Shown here one piece after another: positions 1 to 6,683 of a stretch of 64,000 nucleotides of DNA. The notes under the pieces were generated by a model that was given only the letters and a program-made list of their open reading frames with translations, was not told the origin of the DNA and did not search any database. A program made the position numbers and the translations under genes. Positions within the stretch are counted from its first letter, which is position 1; each line of letters opens with the position of its first letter. Origin of the DNA: Azoarcus sp. DN11 (GTDB lineage Bacteria; Pseudomonadota; Gammaproteobacteria; Burkholderiales; Rhodocyclaceae); the NCBI RefSeq assembly GCF_003628555.1, contig NZ_CP021731.1, forward strand, positions 310,001-374,000, written 5' to 3'.

Positions 1-309
1 GGCGAGGACCTGGTGAAAGGCGGTCAGCGCGTATTCGTACTGGCGCATGTGGAGCATTGCGACGCCCTGTTCGAACCGCGCCCTCACCGCCTTCCGCGTC
101 GCTGCCAGGGACTCGCCGGGCTTGAGCGTGAATACGTCCGCGAAGGTGAGCCGCGGAGGCGGCTTGAGGTTGCCCCGTTGCGGCCCCAAAGCGAGCAATC
201 CCCCGAGCGCCAGCGTGGCGAGAACCGTGATGGCTATCGCGCGGCGGCGAACGTCGCGGCGGCTGCGGGGGAGTTTTGCGGGGAGATCGGGCTTGAGGCT
301 GCCTGGCAT
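1..309 (-). CDS. TPR-like membrane-anchored protein, C-terminus outside window
   Basis: This is a partial gene: only the first 103 codons lie in the window. From the ATG at 309 the product has a basic, Arg-rich cytoplasmic start, one hydrophobic helix at about residues 25-42, and then a soluble helical part. The last visible segment (...FEQGVAMLHMRQYEYALTAF) reads like the first helix pair of a tetratricopeptide repeat. The ATG lies inside the end of the preceding gene, a 76-nt overlap. That overlap is long, but a later start would lose the membrane helix. As the last visible gene of the cytochrome operon, it may be a scaffold for assembly of the electron-transfer complex. That role is inferred from context only. 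Confidence 0.55.
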   Translation of the reverse strand, partial: MPGSLKPDLPAKLPRSRRDVRRRAIAITVLATLALGGLLALGPQRGNLKPPPRLTFADVFTLKPGESLAATRKAVRARFEQGVAMLHMRQYEYALTAFHQVLA

Positions 310-1550
310 AGATTGACAATCCGGGGTACGGCGATGAATGCGAAGTATGCGACGCCGACGATCGTGATGGTGCCGCCCAAGCCGGTCAGAGCGGCCGCGA
401 TGATCGCGGGAAGTTCGGCCCCGGCCGCGCTGAAGGCCACTTTGCGTGGAGCACCGAGCATGCCGCTCCATGCAAGGCTGCAAATCAGCGTGGTGATGCC
501 GAAGAAGTAGATCGACAACGGCCTGCGGGTCGGTTTAGCGGAGCGTTTTGCGTCCTGGGGCGGCGACAGGCGCGCCAGCACAGCAGCCATTTGCGCCAGC
601 GTGAAGGCGCCGATTGTACCGTGATAATGAGCCGGTATGAGGGTTGTCTGGCTGTCGATGGCGGCGCCGGCAAGAATGCCGATGCAATAGAGCCCGAGCG
701 AGGCGGCAAAGCCATCGGCGCGCCGGGCACCCTTCCGCAGCGCAAGCAACAGGCCGAAGGCGAGCGGCGCAGGCCAGTTCGACCAGCGCATGGCCTGGGT
801 GTGGAGATCGTGCAGGGTGCCGTGATCCACGCCGGCAAGCAGCAGTGTCGGGGCGATGATCGCGGGCAGCGAAGCGAGGGCGAACAGGGGAATTGCAATC
901 GCGGGGGACAGGCCGCCTGCGTCAGCGCGTTCCGACAGCCGCAGCCAGATCGACATCATGAGGGTGACGAATCCGAACTGCAGGATGTGGCCGGCGCCCC
1001 ACAGGGCGTCGATGAGCCGCATCTCCCGATGCCACGCCAGCAGGAGGTAGATCGTCGCCATGAGGAAGGGCAGGCGTGCGATTGCGAAGCCCCATTCGGC
1101 GACATCGCGGGGACGGATCAGCGAAATGCCTGCCGTGCACAGTCCGGCTCCGGCAAAAAGGGCGAGCGATGCGAGAAACAGCGGGTGATCGAGATAAGGG
1201 ACGTAATTCGCGAGGACCGGATTGCCCGGGGCAAGGAGGCCGGCTGCGATGACGCCGAGCGCCCCGGCGGCCCCGACGAGCTGCAGCGTGCCTGCAAGGC
1301 GTTGACGGCGTGCGCCCAGCGTTTCGGTCCACAGCGCCGCCGCCATCGCGAAATACCACAGCAGGGTGGCGAGATTGACGTGCACCACGAGCGCGCGCGG
1401 AAAGCTGTCCGGCGGCACGAGGGACGTCAGGATGGGTGTGCGGGCGAGGACGAGGGCGGTGGCGGCAACCGCGGACAGGCCGAGCGATGATGCGGCGACC
1501 AGCAGCCAGCGGTGAGAGACGGCGGGCAGCGTACGCATTACGTGCGTCAT
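234..1550 (-). CDS. Heme-copper oxidase subunit I-like integral membrane protein
   Basis: The 438-residue product is almost entirely transmembrane helices, about twelve. Histidines sit where heme-copper oxidase subunit I proteins place metal ligands: H57 in an early helix (VVHVNL), H188 (WGAGHIL), and an A-H-Y-H pair at H308/H310 that resembles the AHFH heme-ligand motif of the superfamily. The usual loop signatures of a proton-pumping oxidase are weak, so this is a divergent member and may only carry b-type heme. Its ATG at 1550 overlaps the ccsA-like stop (TGATG), so the two are probably translationally coupled. In this operon it could pass electrons between the quinone pool and the periplasmic cytochromes. 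That is inference. Confidence 0.6.
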   Translation of the reverse strand: MTHVMRTLPAVSHRWLLVAASSLGLSAVAATALVLARTPILTSLVPPDSFPRALVVHVNLATLLWYFAMAAALWTETLGARRQRLAGTLQLVGAAGALGVIAAGLLAPGNPVLANYVPYLDHPLFLASLALFAGAGLCTAGISLIRPRDVAEWGFAIARLPFLMATIYLLLAWHREMRLIDALWGAGHILQFGFVTLMMSIWLRLSERADAGGLSPAIAIPLFALASLPAIIAPTLLLAGVDHGTLHDLHTQAMRWSNWPAPLAFGLLLALRKGARRADGFAASLGLYCIGILAGAAIDSQTTLIPAHYHGTIGAFTLAQMAAVLARLSPPQDAKRSAKPTRRPLSIYFFGITTLICSLAWSGMLGAPRKVAFSAAGAELPAIIAAALTGLGGTITIVGVAYFAFIAVPRIVNLCQAASSPISPQNSPAAAATFAAAR

Positions 1551-2362
1551 CACACGGCCCCCTGGTGCGGGGTGGCGGATATGAACGGGACCCCGAAGAA
1601 GGTCAGGAAGGCCGTGACGAACACCGCGAGCACCAGGCCCGCGTGGACCGGGGGCGACAGGCGGTAGGCGAGGCGGGCGTGGATCGTGAACGCGACCGTC
1701 AGCCACGTGATGAAGGCCCACGTTTCGAGCGGGTCCCAGGCCCAATATCGCCCCCACGCATCCTGAGCCCAGATGGCGCCCGCGATGAGCATCAGGGTAT
1801 GGAAGATCAGCCCGATCGCCATGCAGCGGAAGGCAAGCTCGTCCAGTTGCGCGCTGGCCGGCAACTGGGCAAACCGCTGCAACCCGATTCCTGCGTGTCG
1901 CAGGAGAATCACGCACGACAGGCCAACGGCCACCAGGACTGCGCCGAGAAACACCTTCCCGAGCCCGATGTGGATATACAGCCAAGGGGTGTTGTAGGTC
2001 GGGGGGTAGTGACCTTCCCCGGGGTGGGCGACCATCAGCCAGCCCAGCATGATGAACATCAGCGGCATCACGACGGCAGCGGACGCGCGAATCCGCGGAA
2101 TCCGCCAGTAAGCCAGTGTGTAGGCGGTCATCAGGCTCCACACGTTCGAGCAAAGGATCTCGAACATCGTGATGAAGGGGCCGTGCCCGAGCCGCGCCCA
2201 GCGCAGTCCGATCGACAGGGCCTGGAGTGCCAGCCCCGCAAGCATGAGCGAGAGTACCGTGCGTTCCGGCCGCTTTCCCAGCACCACGCCCACGACGGCG
2301 AAGACACCGGCAAGCACGTAGGCCGTCACGGCGACCCAAAGGACCTGGAGTTCCTGTTCCAT
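1550..2362 (-). CDS. CcsA/ResC-like System II cytochrome c synthase subunit
   Basis: CcsA-type proteins carry heme across the membrane and, with ResB/Ccs1, attach it to CXXCH motifs of apocytochromes in the periplasm. The 270-residue product has about eight transmembrane helices. It has the tryptophan-rich heme-handling motif of the family near residue 205 (WGRYWAWDPLETW) and flanking histidines (H in WLYIHIG, IFHTLM and FTIHARL) at positions typical of family ligands. It is slightly shorter than usual (about 300-350 residues). The ATG at 2362 follows the ResB stop by one base. The pair is presumably dedicated to the many c-type cytochromes encoded next to it. Confidence 0.85.
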   Translation of the reverse strand: MEQELQVLWVAVTAYVLAGVFAVVGVVLGKRPERTVLSLMLAGLALQALSIGLRWARLGHGPFITMFEILCSNVWSLMTAYTLAYWRIPRIRASAAVVMPLMFIMLGWLMVAHPGEGHYPPTYNTPWLYIHIGLGKVFLGAVLVAVGLSCVILLRHAGIGLQRFAQLPASAQLDELAFRCMAIGLIFHTLMLIAGAIWAQDAWGRYWAWDPLETWAFITWLTVAFTIHARLAYRLSPPVHAGLVLAVFVTAFLTFFGVPFISATPHQGAV

Positions 2363-2363
2363 A

Positions 2364-3422
2364 CTATGCGTCCCACGGCCTCGCCGTGAATTTTGTCCAG
2401 AAATGTGCAGCCAGACTCACGACCGCGACCGTACACGCGGCAAGGAGCCAGGGCAGGGTCCAGTCGTAGAACACGCGATAGCCCATCCAGTTGCGCAGGC
2501 CCTCGAATTCGAGCGTGCCATCGGGAGTCTGCAATGAATCGCCCGGATGCATTTCGTGGCGTTCGCGCCCGATCCGGACGACAAGCTTATAGTGTTCCGG
2601 AAGGTGGAACGACGTGTGTTCGGCGGGATCAAGAATGATTTCGTCAATGTCGAGCAGCACCCAGATCGGGAGCGCGCTGCCGGGAGGGCTCCATTCCGCG
2701 GCCTGGCTGTATTCCTTCATTGGGTAGGGAGGAAGCTGCACGGACCCGCGGACCACGTTGCCCTGATTGTCCCGCCACCGGAACGTGGGGGCAAAGCCCT
2801 TGTTGAACGTGGTGTAGAAGCGGTAGCCGGAAACGATCAGGGGCTTCTGGTCGCCGATGATTTCGTCGTGCCAGCGGCCGTCCGGGCCTTGCCAGGCGAC
2901 CTGATTGCGCGTGGCCTCGCGCTGCAGGCCGGGGGCGTAGTCGATGTGGAAACCCTTGTTTACGAAGTGCACGCTCGAAAGCGCACCGGCGTGCAGCGGA
3001 CCCCGGTCGACTCCCGACAGCTCGCCGTTGAAGGGCACGCCCTCGGTAACGCCGACATGGGCATTCAGGTAGGTAAGGCGTCCCGCCGCGACCAGCAAGA
3101 GCAGCACGACCAAGGCGAGGTGAAAGACGAGCAGCGCGGTCTGGCGCCGGAACACGCCGTTGCTCATCACGGCGGCCATCAGGTTGATCGCCAGCAAGAC
3201 GAGCGGCACCACCAGGGGCCAGGTTCGCGCGCCTTCCCGGAGGTAGGCGAACGCGACGCCGCCGCCCAGAAGGACGATCAGTGCGAGGGTCAGCCGGAGC
3301 GAAGCAAGGCGGCGTACCAGTCTCCCGCCCGCGGAGCTTCGTTCGGTCGGATCGCTGCTGTCCGTTCGCGCCTGCCCGGAGGCCGCTTGCGCCAGTCCGT
3401 TCCGCTTCACGGCGCCATCCAT
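2364..3422 (-). CDS. ResB/Ccs1-like cytochrome c biogenesis protein
   Basis: This is the partner of the downstream CcsA-like protein in System II cytochrome c maturation. The product (about 352 residues from the ATG at 3422) has the ResB layout: two N-terminal transmembrane hairpin helices (LRLTLALIVLLGGG, and the PLVVPLVLLAINL region), a third helix with a histidine (TALLVFHLALVVLLLL), a long periplasmic beta-rich domain, and a last helix near the C-terminus (LPWLLAACTVAVVSLAAHFW). The frame stays open to a TTG at 3470 that would overlap the upstream NHL gene. The ATG at 3422 lies 20 nt after that gene's stop, with GGA about 8 nt upstream, and is preferred. It is somewhat short for the family. 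Confidence 0.85.
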   Translation of the reverse strand: MDGAVKRNGLAQAASGQARTDSSDPTERSSAGGRLVRRLASLRLTLALIVLLGGGVAFAYLREGARTWPLVVPLVLLAINLMAAVMSNGVFRRQTALLVFHLALVVLLLLVAAGRLTYLNAHVGVTEGVPFNGELSGVDRGPLHAGALSSVHFVNKGFHIDYAPGLQREATRNQVAWQGPDGRWHDEIIGDQKPLIVSGYRFYTTFNKGFAPTFRWRDNQGNVVRGSVQLPPYPMKEYSQAAEWSPPGSALPIWVLLDIDEIILDPAEHTSFHLPEHYKLVVRIGRERHEMHPGDSLQTPDGTLEFEGLRNWMGYRVFYDWTLPWLLAACTVAVVSLAAHFWTKFTARPWDA

Positions 3423-3441
3423 CGTGCCGTCCGTACTGCCA

Positions 3442-4542
3442 TCATTCCGCGTCGGCCTTCGCTCCACCAAGGTACTGGAAGATCGTCACGCGGCCGTTGA
3501 ACGTATCGGCAACGAACACGCGATCGAAGGAATCGACCCAGACCCCTGCCGGGAGATAAAAGTTGCCCGTCCCCTGACCGACGCCGCCGATAGGCATCAG
3601 GAACTCCCCGGCCTCGTTGAAAACCAGCAAATTATCGTAATAGGACTCGACGATGTAGATGTTGTTTTCGCTATCGACGGCGACGCCCTTGGGTCGAACC
3701 AGGTTGCCGTAATAAAGACCGCGCCGCCCGATGATCTGCGGTTTGGCGTCACCTTCGAGCGGGATCACCTGCACGCGGTTGTTCATCGTGTCCGTCACGT
3801 AAAGCTTGCCGTGCGCGAGTGCGATGTGGGTTGGGAAATTGAACTCGCCGGGCCCCTCCCCGCGTTCGCCGATGACCTTTTCCAGCCGGCCGTCGCTGCC
3901 GAAGACCTTGATGTCGTGGGCGTAGGTGTCGGCGACGTACAGCAGGCCGGTCGCCGGGTCACGTGCGATTCCCGTGGGGCGCTGCAAAACGCCCGCACCA
4001 ATGGGCGTCAGCGGGTTTCCCTGCGCATCGAGATGCGCAACGATCTGCAACTCCGAATCCGTAACCCAGACGCCGCCGCCTTCGGCGAGTGCGACGCCGA
4101 TCGGGGAGACGAAACGCCGCAAGCCCACGGCGAACTCCCAGACCTTGAGTTCTCCGGCAGGTTTGTCAAAGACAAAGACGGCGGCGCGACTCACGTCGGT
4201 GACGAAGATCCGTTCGCGTTCATCCACTACCACGGCCTGAGGCCTCTGCAGGACGTTCGGCTTTTCCTCCTCCATCAGGCCGACCACCCAGGCGAAAAAC
4301 TGCGCGACCCCTTTCGATTCGCCCTCGCGGACGAAATTCTCCTCGCCGGTGAGCTGGCCGGCGAACTGGTAGCGCGGGACGTCCGGTTCGGCCGGCCACA
4401 TGAGCCGCTTGCCCTCGGGGGCATCGAGCAGCCCGTAATGGAGGCGCGCAGGTGTGGACTGCGTCGCGCAGCCCGTCAGCGCGGCGGCAAGCGCAAGAAT
4501 CAGCCATGGGAGAGCGGACGACACGGTGGGTTTCACGCTCAT
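3442..4542 (-). CDS. NHL-repeat beta-propeller lipoprotein
   Basis: The 366-residue product has a lipoprotein signal peptide with a clear lipobox (L-T-G-C, cysteine at about residue 25). It should therefore be lipid-anchored in the periplasm or outer membrane. The rest consists of about six NHL repeats, recognisable by phrases such as RPQAVVVDERERIFVTD, RPTGIARD...LYVADT, FPTHIALAHGKLYVTDT and RPKGVAVDSENNIYIVE. These fold as a beta-propeller and typically act as protein-binding platforms. Its ATG overlaps the stop of the upstream NHL gene (ATGA at 4542-4539). NHL proteins are regular companions of exported multiheme cytochromes, so a role in assembly or tethering is plausible but not shown. 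Confidence 0.85.
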   Translation of the reverse strand: MSVKPTVSSALPWLILALAAALTGCATQSTPARLHYGLLDAPEGKRLMWPAEPDVPRYQFAGQLTGEENFVREGESKGVAQFFAWVVGLMEEEKPNVLQRPQAVVVDERERIFVTDVSRAAVFVFDKPAGELKVWEFAVGLRRFVSPIGVALAEGGGVWVTDSELQIVAHLDAQGNPLTPIGAGVLQRPTGIARDPATGLLYVADTYAHDIKVFGSDGRLEKVIGERGEGPGEFNFPTHIALAHGKLYVTDTMNNRVQVIPLEGDAKPQIIGRRGLYYGNLVRPKGVAVDSENNIYIVESYYDNLLVFNEAGEFLMPIGGVGQGTGNFYLPAGVWVDSFDRVFVADTFNGRVTIFQYLGGAKADAE

Positions 4543-5480
4543 CTCCGTGAGGGCGGGGTGATGCCGAAAATTCCGATCCGGCCGGCCGGGCCATCGGCGA
4601 TGTATGCGGTATGGAGGTCGATCGAGATCGCCGTAACGTCGACGAGACCGAGCTGCGGGGGCTGCAGTGCGGCGACCAGCCTGCCCTGATCGAAGATCTT
4701 GAGACGCCGGTCGCCCCGGTCAACCACCCACGTGCGGCCGGCGGCATCGAGTGCAAGGTCCGCCGGGTTCAGCAGTTCGCCTTCTCCGTACTTGCCGATG
4801 ACCGCGCCCTCGCGGTCGAAATCGATCAGGCAGCGGCAGCGCGGATCGAATCCGGTGACGCGCTCGCGGCTGGCGGCGAGCAGCGTTGCGCCGCCGAACT
4901 CGTCCGAAAAACCGTCGCCGCGTCCTACGAGAGGCTCGCTTTTTCGTCCGGACGGGTGGAAGGCAAAGACGCCTCCCGCCGCATCCGATATCCACGGCCG
5001 GTTGAGCGTGGGTTCGATGACGATGTCGGCGGGCTGAAGGATTTCGAACTTTGCGCTGAAAGTGGCGATCGGGCGCCCGTCGCGCGCGAGGCGAGCCACC
5101 TCTCCACGATCCGGGCGGACCACGTAGACGCTGCCGTCGGCACCAGCCTTGATGCGCACTCCGGGCAAGGGAGGTATTTCGCGCAGCGGCGTGACCGATT
5201 GACTGACCGTATCGAAATGCAGGAGCAAGCGCTGGCCGCTGTCGGCAACGTAGAGGTCGGGACCGTTGGCGGCCAGGGCCGACGGGTGAAGGAGCTTGAG
5301 ATAGGCGCCGGTAGGGGGGCGCCCGGGGACCGGCGAGGCCGGCGCCGAAAAGCCGCCGACAATCATCCCCTGGGGCGAAAGAAAGGCGTTCGCCCGTTCG
5401 AGCGGCTCCGTATCGAGGCCGGCTGCGCCCGCAAGCAGGGCCCACGCGAGGAGCACACAGCCGGCTAGGTTACGCCACAT
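4539..5480 (-). CDS. Secreted NHL-type beta-propeller protein
   Basis: The gene encodes a 313-residue protein from the ATG at 5480. The longer open frame upstream reads into the neighbouring cytochrome gene. A Sec signal peptide (MWRNLAGCVLLAWALLAGAAG) precedes a domain of repeated blades: HPSALAANGPDLYVADSGQ, QPADIVIEPTLNRPWISDA, NPADLALDAAGRTWVVDRG and VTAISIDLHTAYIADGPAG. The repeat pattern matches NHL/SMP-30-like propellers. There is no lipobox, so it is predicted soluble in the periplasm, unlike the lipoprotein encoded next. Spacing is 7 nt from the triheme cytochrome gene and a 4-nt overlap with the next NHL gene. A CRC motif near residue 225 could form a disulfide. Confidence 0.75.
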   Translation of the reverse strand: MWRNLAGCVLLAWALLAGAAGLDTEPLERANAFLSPQGMIVGGFSAPASPVPGRPPTGAYLKLLHPSALAANGPDLYVADSGQRLLLHFDTVSQSVTPLREIPPLPGVRIKAGADGSVYVVRPDRGEVARLARDGRPIATFSAKFEILQPADIVIEPTLNRPWISDAAGGVFAFHPSGRKSEPLVGRGDGFSDEFGGATLLAASRERVTGFDPRCRCLIDFDREGAVIGKYGEGELLNPADLALDAAGRTWVVDRGDRRLKIFDQGRLVAALQPPQLGLVDVTAISIDLHTAYIADGPAGRIGIFGITPPSRR

Positions 5481-5487
5481 GTTGAAT

Positions 5488-5883
5488 TCACCAACGTCCA
5501 GGTCCGAGTGTCTCGTGGCCACCAAAAATACCGGGGGGCAGGCCCGCCTTGCCGGAATGGCACAAGTCGCAGTTCTCGACCGACCACGCAGTTTCTCCGT
5601 CATGACAGGCACCGCAGAAGCGGCCATCGATGATGTCGGTCATCTTGATCTGATTCGCGCCCGCCCGCATCTTGAAACCGAGTTCCGCGTGGCACACCTT
5701 GCAGCGGAACCGGATACGGTGGAACCAGTGGGGAAAGACGACCGGCCGCATGCCGGCCGCTTCCGCCACGCGATTGATGACGACATCAGCATACTCCGCC
5801 ATGGCGTGCGGCGCTGTAAAAAATAGCGACATGCACACCAGTGCAGCATAGGCGATCCGCCGCGAGGTCTGTCGAGCAATCAT
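5488..5883 (-). CDS. Triheme c7-type cytochrome (small)
   Basis: The gene encodes 131 residues from the ATG at 5883, which overlaps the previous stop as ATGA. A signal peptide ending near AMA is followed by three CXXCH heme sites (CKVCH, CGACH, CDLCH). The residues around them (FPHWFH before heme 1, then FKMRAGANQIKM and GRFCGACHDG) fit the c(7)-type triheme cytochrome domain, in which all hemes are bis-histidine ligated. As I recall, the corresponding TIGRFAM model carries the label nanowire_3heme. The protein would be a periplasmic electron carrier feeding the beta-barrel or outer-surface cytochromes. The open frame continues about 75 codons upstream inside its neighbour but has no signal peptide there. 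Confidence 0.85.
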   Translation of the reverse strand: MIARQTSRRIAYAALVCMSLFFTAPHAMAEYADVVINRVAEAAGMRPVVFPHWFHRIRFRCKVCHAELGFKMRAGANQIKMTDIIDGRFCGACHDGETAWSVENCDLCHSGKAGLPPGIFGGHETLGPGRW

Positions 5884-6575
5884 TTGGACTTGCCCCCGGC
5901 CTTGTGGGCAGGCGCGTGCGCTTCTGGCGCCGGAGTCGCCGGGGGCGCCGGCGTCGGTTTTTCCGCGGGAGCGGGAGGCGGTGCGGCGGCTTTGGTGGCG
6001 GCTTTTGCAGCGGCTTCGCGTTCGAGTTCGGCTAGCGCGTCGGCGCGCTTCACGCTGTGACAGCGGGCGCACTCGGTCAGGGGAAAGGCCACGGCCCCGT
6101 GGCACACACCGCATTGCTCACCCTGCAGGATCAGGAACATGCTGATCTTCGACGCACCCCTTTCCTTTTTGAACAACTGGTCGTGGCAATTGGTGCAGTC
6201 CAGCCACTCGTTGTGGATGCTGTGAGGAAAGCGTACGACCGGCATCCCCCCATTGAGGTTCAACAGCACGTCCTTATCGTAACTTTCGCTTTTCAACGGT
6301 TTGCGCAGGCTTGACCGCGGATTGATCTGTCCTTCCCGCAAGGCGCGGACCCAGCGGACCTGGTTTCCCGCGGTATCCGGCTCGAGAGGGGTCAGCGCAT
6401 CCGCAGGTTGCTGCAACACCTTCACGGCCGGGCCGTTGGGATCACGCAGCCCGTCCTTGGCGATCGGGAGCCAGGAACGGTCGTCCGCGATTGCAGGCTG
6501 CATGGCGGCCGCCACGAGGAGCCACAGGCAGCAGGCGAACGGTCCCAGAAAAGTACATCGTAGGCGGAAGGACAT
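5880..6575 (-). CDS. Triheme c7-type cytochrome with Ala/Pro-rich tail
   Basis: The 231-residue product starts at the ATG at 6575, followed by a signal peptide ending near AIADD. Three CXXCH motifs (CTNCH, CGVCH, CARCH) sit in a c7-like domain at about residues 95-160 (FPHSIH, then KISMFLILQGEQCGVCH). It is a paralogue of the smaller triheme protein encoded immediately downstream. The last 60 or so residues are Ala, Pro, Lys and Glu only and look disordered. Such a tail may span the periplasm or contact the cell wall or barrel. About 65 residues between signal and first heme site (e.g. RWVRALREGQINPR) match nothing I recognise. It is the first gene after the outer-membrane barrel, with a 108-nt gap. 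Confidence 0.8.
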   Translation of the reverse strand: MSFRLRCTFLGPFACCLWLLVAAAMQPAIADDRSWLPIAKDGLRDPNGPAVKVLQQPADALTPLEPDTAGNQVRWVRALREGQINPRSSLRKPLKSESYDKDVLLNLNGGMPVVRFPHSIHNEWLDCTNCHDQLFKKERGASKISMFLILQGEQCGVCHGAVAFPLTECARCHSVKRADALAELEREAAAKAATKAAAPPPAPAEKPTPAPPATPAPEAHAPAHKAGGKSK

Positions 6576-6683
6576 AGTTGCAGCGCACCCGGTTCGGGCA
6601 GATTGGTCCGACAGATTATCGGATTTAGTCGGCAGGGTGGGCGGAAGGTTGCATTCGGCCATATAACGTCCGGCCGATCGCTC

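Noticed and set aside
1551..2339. N-terminal 260-residue extension of the oxidase-like protein
   Set aside because: The frame stays open upstream of ATG 1550 but reads through the ccsA gene out of frame. The TGATG overlap marks the real start.
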